DNA of 10,965 nt, taken from contig MU647450.1 of NCBI GenBank assembly GCA_026770585.1, positions 103,945 through 114,909 on the forward strand, in the 5' to 3' direction. A program made the translations under genes and the position numbers. The notes below the pieces were generated by a model that made no database searches, was not told the DNA's origin, and saw nothing but the letters and a program-made list of their open reading frames with translations. Below, one piece after another: positions 10,404 through 10,965 of this stretch (positions are counted from its first letter, which is position 1; the number at the start of each line of letters is the position of its first letter). Source of the DNA: Baffinella frigidus (lineage: Eukaryota > Cryptophyceae > Cryptomonadales > Baffinellaceae).

Positions 10404-10523
10404 AGCAAAAAGTCATCGAAAGATGTTCACAATGCTCGTGCAACACTGAATCGGCCGGGGGTCGAACCGGGAACCTTCCCATCGCTCAGTCCATCACTCT
10501 ACCATCTGAGCCACATCGGCCAA
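10404..10523 (-). mobile_element. tRNA-derived Pol III unit (SINE-like head or tRNA pseudogene)
   Basis: In minus sense: A box TGGCTCAGATGGTAGAG (10513-10497) and B box GGTTCGACCCC (10468-10458), 29 bases apart, which fits a tRNA promoter. A run of T (10412-10404, gene-sense TTTTT) some 45 bases downstream would stop Pol III. The D arm and most of the T arm fold, but the anticodon stem does not pair and the acceptor arms are poorly complementary, so it is not a working tRNA. It has the same orientation as the kinase gene. Confidence 0.65.
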
Positions 10524-10594
10524 CATGATGTACCTCAATGCTATTGATATCTCCAGGTTGCTGACAGCATTTATATAGATGGTCGCGATCACGC

Positions 10595-10645
10595 ATCCGC
10601 GCGGATCATATTTTAATATGCCAAGGCCTTTTAAAAGGCCTTGGC
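10595..10645. repeat. Three consecutive palindromes
   Basis: ATCCGCGCGGAT (10595-10606, perfect), CATATTTTAATATG (10607-10620, nearly perfect) and a perfect 26-base palindrome at 10620-10645 (half site GCCAAGGCCTTTT) lie directly next to each other. Confidence 0.85.
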
Positions 10646-10740
10646 AGTTGTTTTCTAAAGTCCAAAAGTTGCCCAACGGCTCCAAGAACGCCTTACATAA
10701 GGCTTATGCGGCCAGATCCGTACCGGGAGGGAGTTGGAGA

Positions 10741-10781
10741 CGTGGGTCCACGTAGACGCAGCCCCTCTACGTGGACCCACG
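10741..10781. repeat. Hairpin with perfect 16-bp stem
   Basis: CGTGGGTCCACGTAGA (10741-10756) is the exact inverse of 10766-10781 with a 9-base loop. Further short palindromes follow, such as CGCGGATCCGCG at 10873-10884. Confidence 0.85.
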
Positions 10782-10965
10782 CGGCTGTGAAGACGATGCA
10801 GACCGGAGTCTTTGCGCCTGCCCCATGCCCTCATATAGTTGGTGCTTTCCTAGCATCCTAGCATTCCCGGCCGCGGATCCGCGCGTGGTGACGTGGAAGG
10901 GGAAGGGGCCCAGATGGGCCCAGCTGCACCAGCGCTCTCTTTCGGGAAGCTAGAGGGGCTGCGGG
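10782..10965. other. Right edge of window, no gene supported
   Basis: GC-rich sequence with small palindromes. An open frame on + from 10771 has no recognisable protein features. Confidence 0.4.

Noticed and set aside
10447-10523. Functional tRNA gene
   Set aside because: The anticodon stem does not pair, the T stem has a mismatch and the acceptor arms are not properly complementary.
10771-10953. Plus-strand open frame at the right edge
   Set aside because: Starts within a perfect hairpin, no recognised motif, runs near the window edge.

Overview
The window looks like nuclear DNA of a unicellular eukaryote. It holds one long, intron-rich protein kinase gene on the minus strand, filling roughly bases 319-9901, plus about 1 kb of upstream DNA dense in hairpins. 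Coding exons are GC-rich at third positions. All introns end in AG, and 11 of the 16 acceptors are followed directly by G. Donors are weak (no GTAAGT), and one is GC. The introns are full of degenerate TTTAGGG telomere-like repeats. A TTTAGGG-type telomere repeat, AG|G acceptors, weak or GC donors and an apicomplexan-MAPK2-like kinase together suggest an alveolate, possibly a dinoflagellate or relative. This is inference: other protists or algae with TTTAGGG telomeres are not excluded.

The kinase. Seventeen exons join in a continuous frame (1,419 nt, 472 codons plus stop) with every splice phase matching. The protein has the full kinase motif set: LGAGAYGCV glycine loop, VAVK lysine, HRDLKPAN, DFG, a long acidic/proline activation-segment insert, RWYRAPE, DNWSIGC, the CMGC/MAPK insert and HPYL. 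It resembles the atypical MAPK2 group (Plasmodium Pfmap-2, Toxoplasma MAPK2). In place of the usual TxY (or TSH) activation motif it has Ser-Glu-His.

Layout on the + strand (gene reads right to left): 1-318, downstream DNA with nested inverted repeats and a partial copy of the last exon; 319-2346, exons 17-14 (C-terminal tail); 2596-5160, exons 13-9 (C-lobe); 5571-8818, exons 8-5 (activation segment and catalytic loop); 9243-9901, exons 4-1 (N-lobe), separated mostly by introns under 100 bp; 9902-10965, upstream DNA with a chain of hairpins, a tRNA-derived (SINE-like) Pol III unit and perfect palindromes.

The unusual biology is in the introns. (i) Most exons from 6 onward have one or more degenerate partial copies of their own edge ('echoes'), often with the splice site, in the neighbouring intron. 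A telomere-like array or fold-back element usually lies between the exon and its echo. (ii) Every telomere-like array has its G-rich strand antisense to the gene, so the pre-mRNA carries CCCTAAA-type sequence, and many arrays run right up to an acceptor. (iii) Intron 13 is almost entirely such an array, has a GC donor, and is bounded by a short direct repeat (AGGCAAA), as expected of an intron made by repeat insertion. (iv) Fold-back elements with terminal inverted repeats start at or within about 8 bases of the donors of introns 5, 10 and 11. Together this looks like a gene caught during intron gain and expansion by satellite and introner-like elements.
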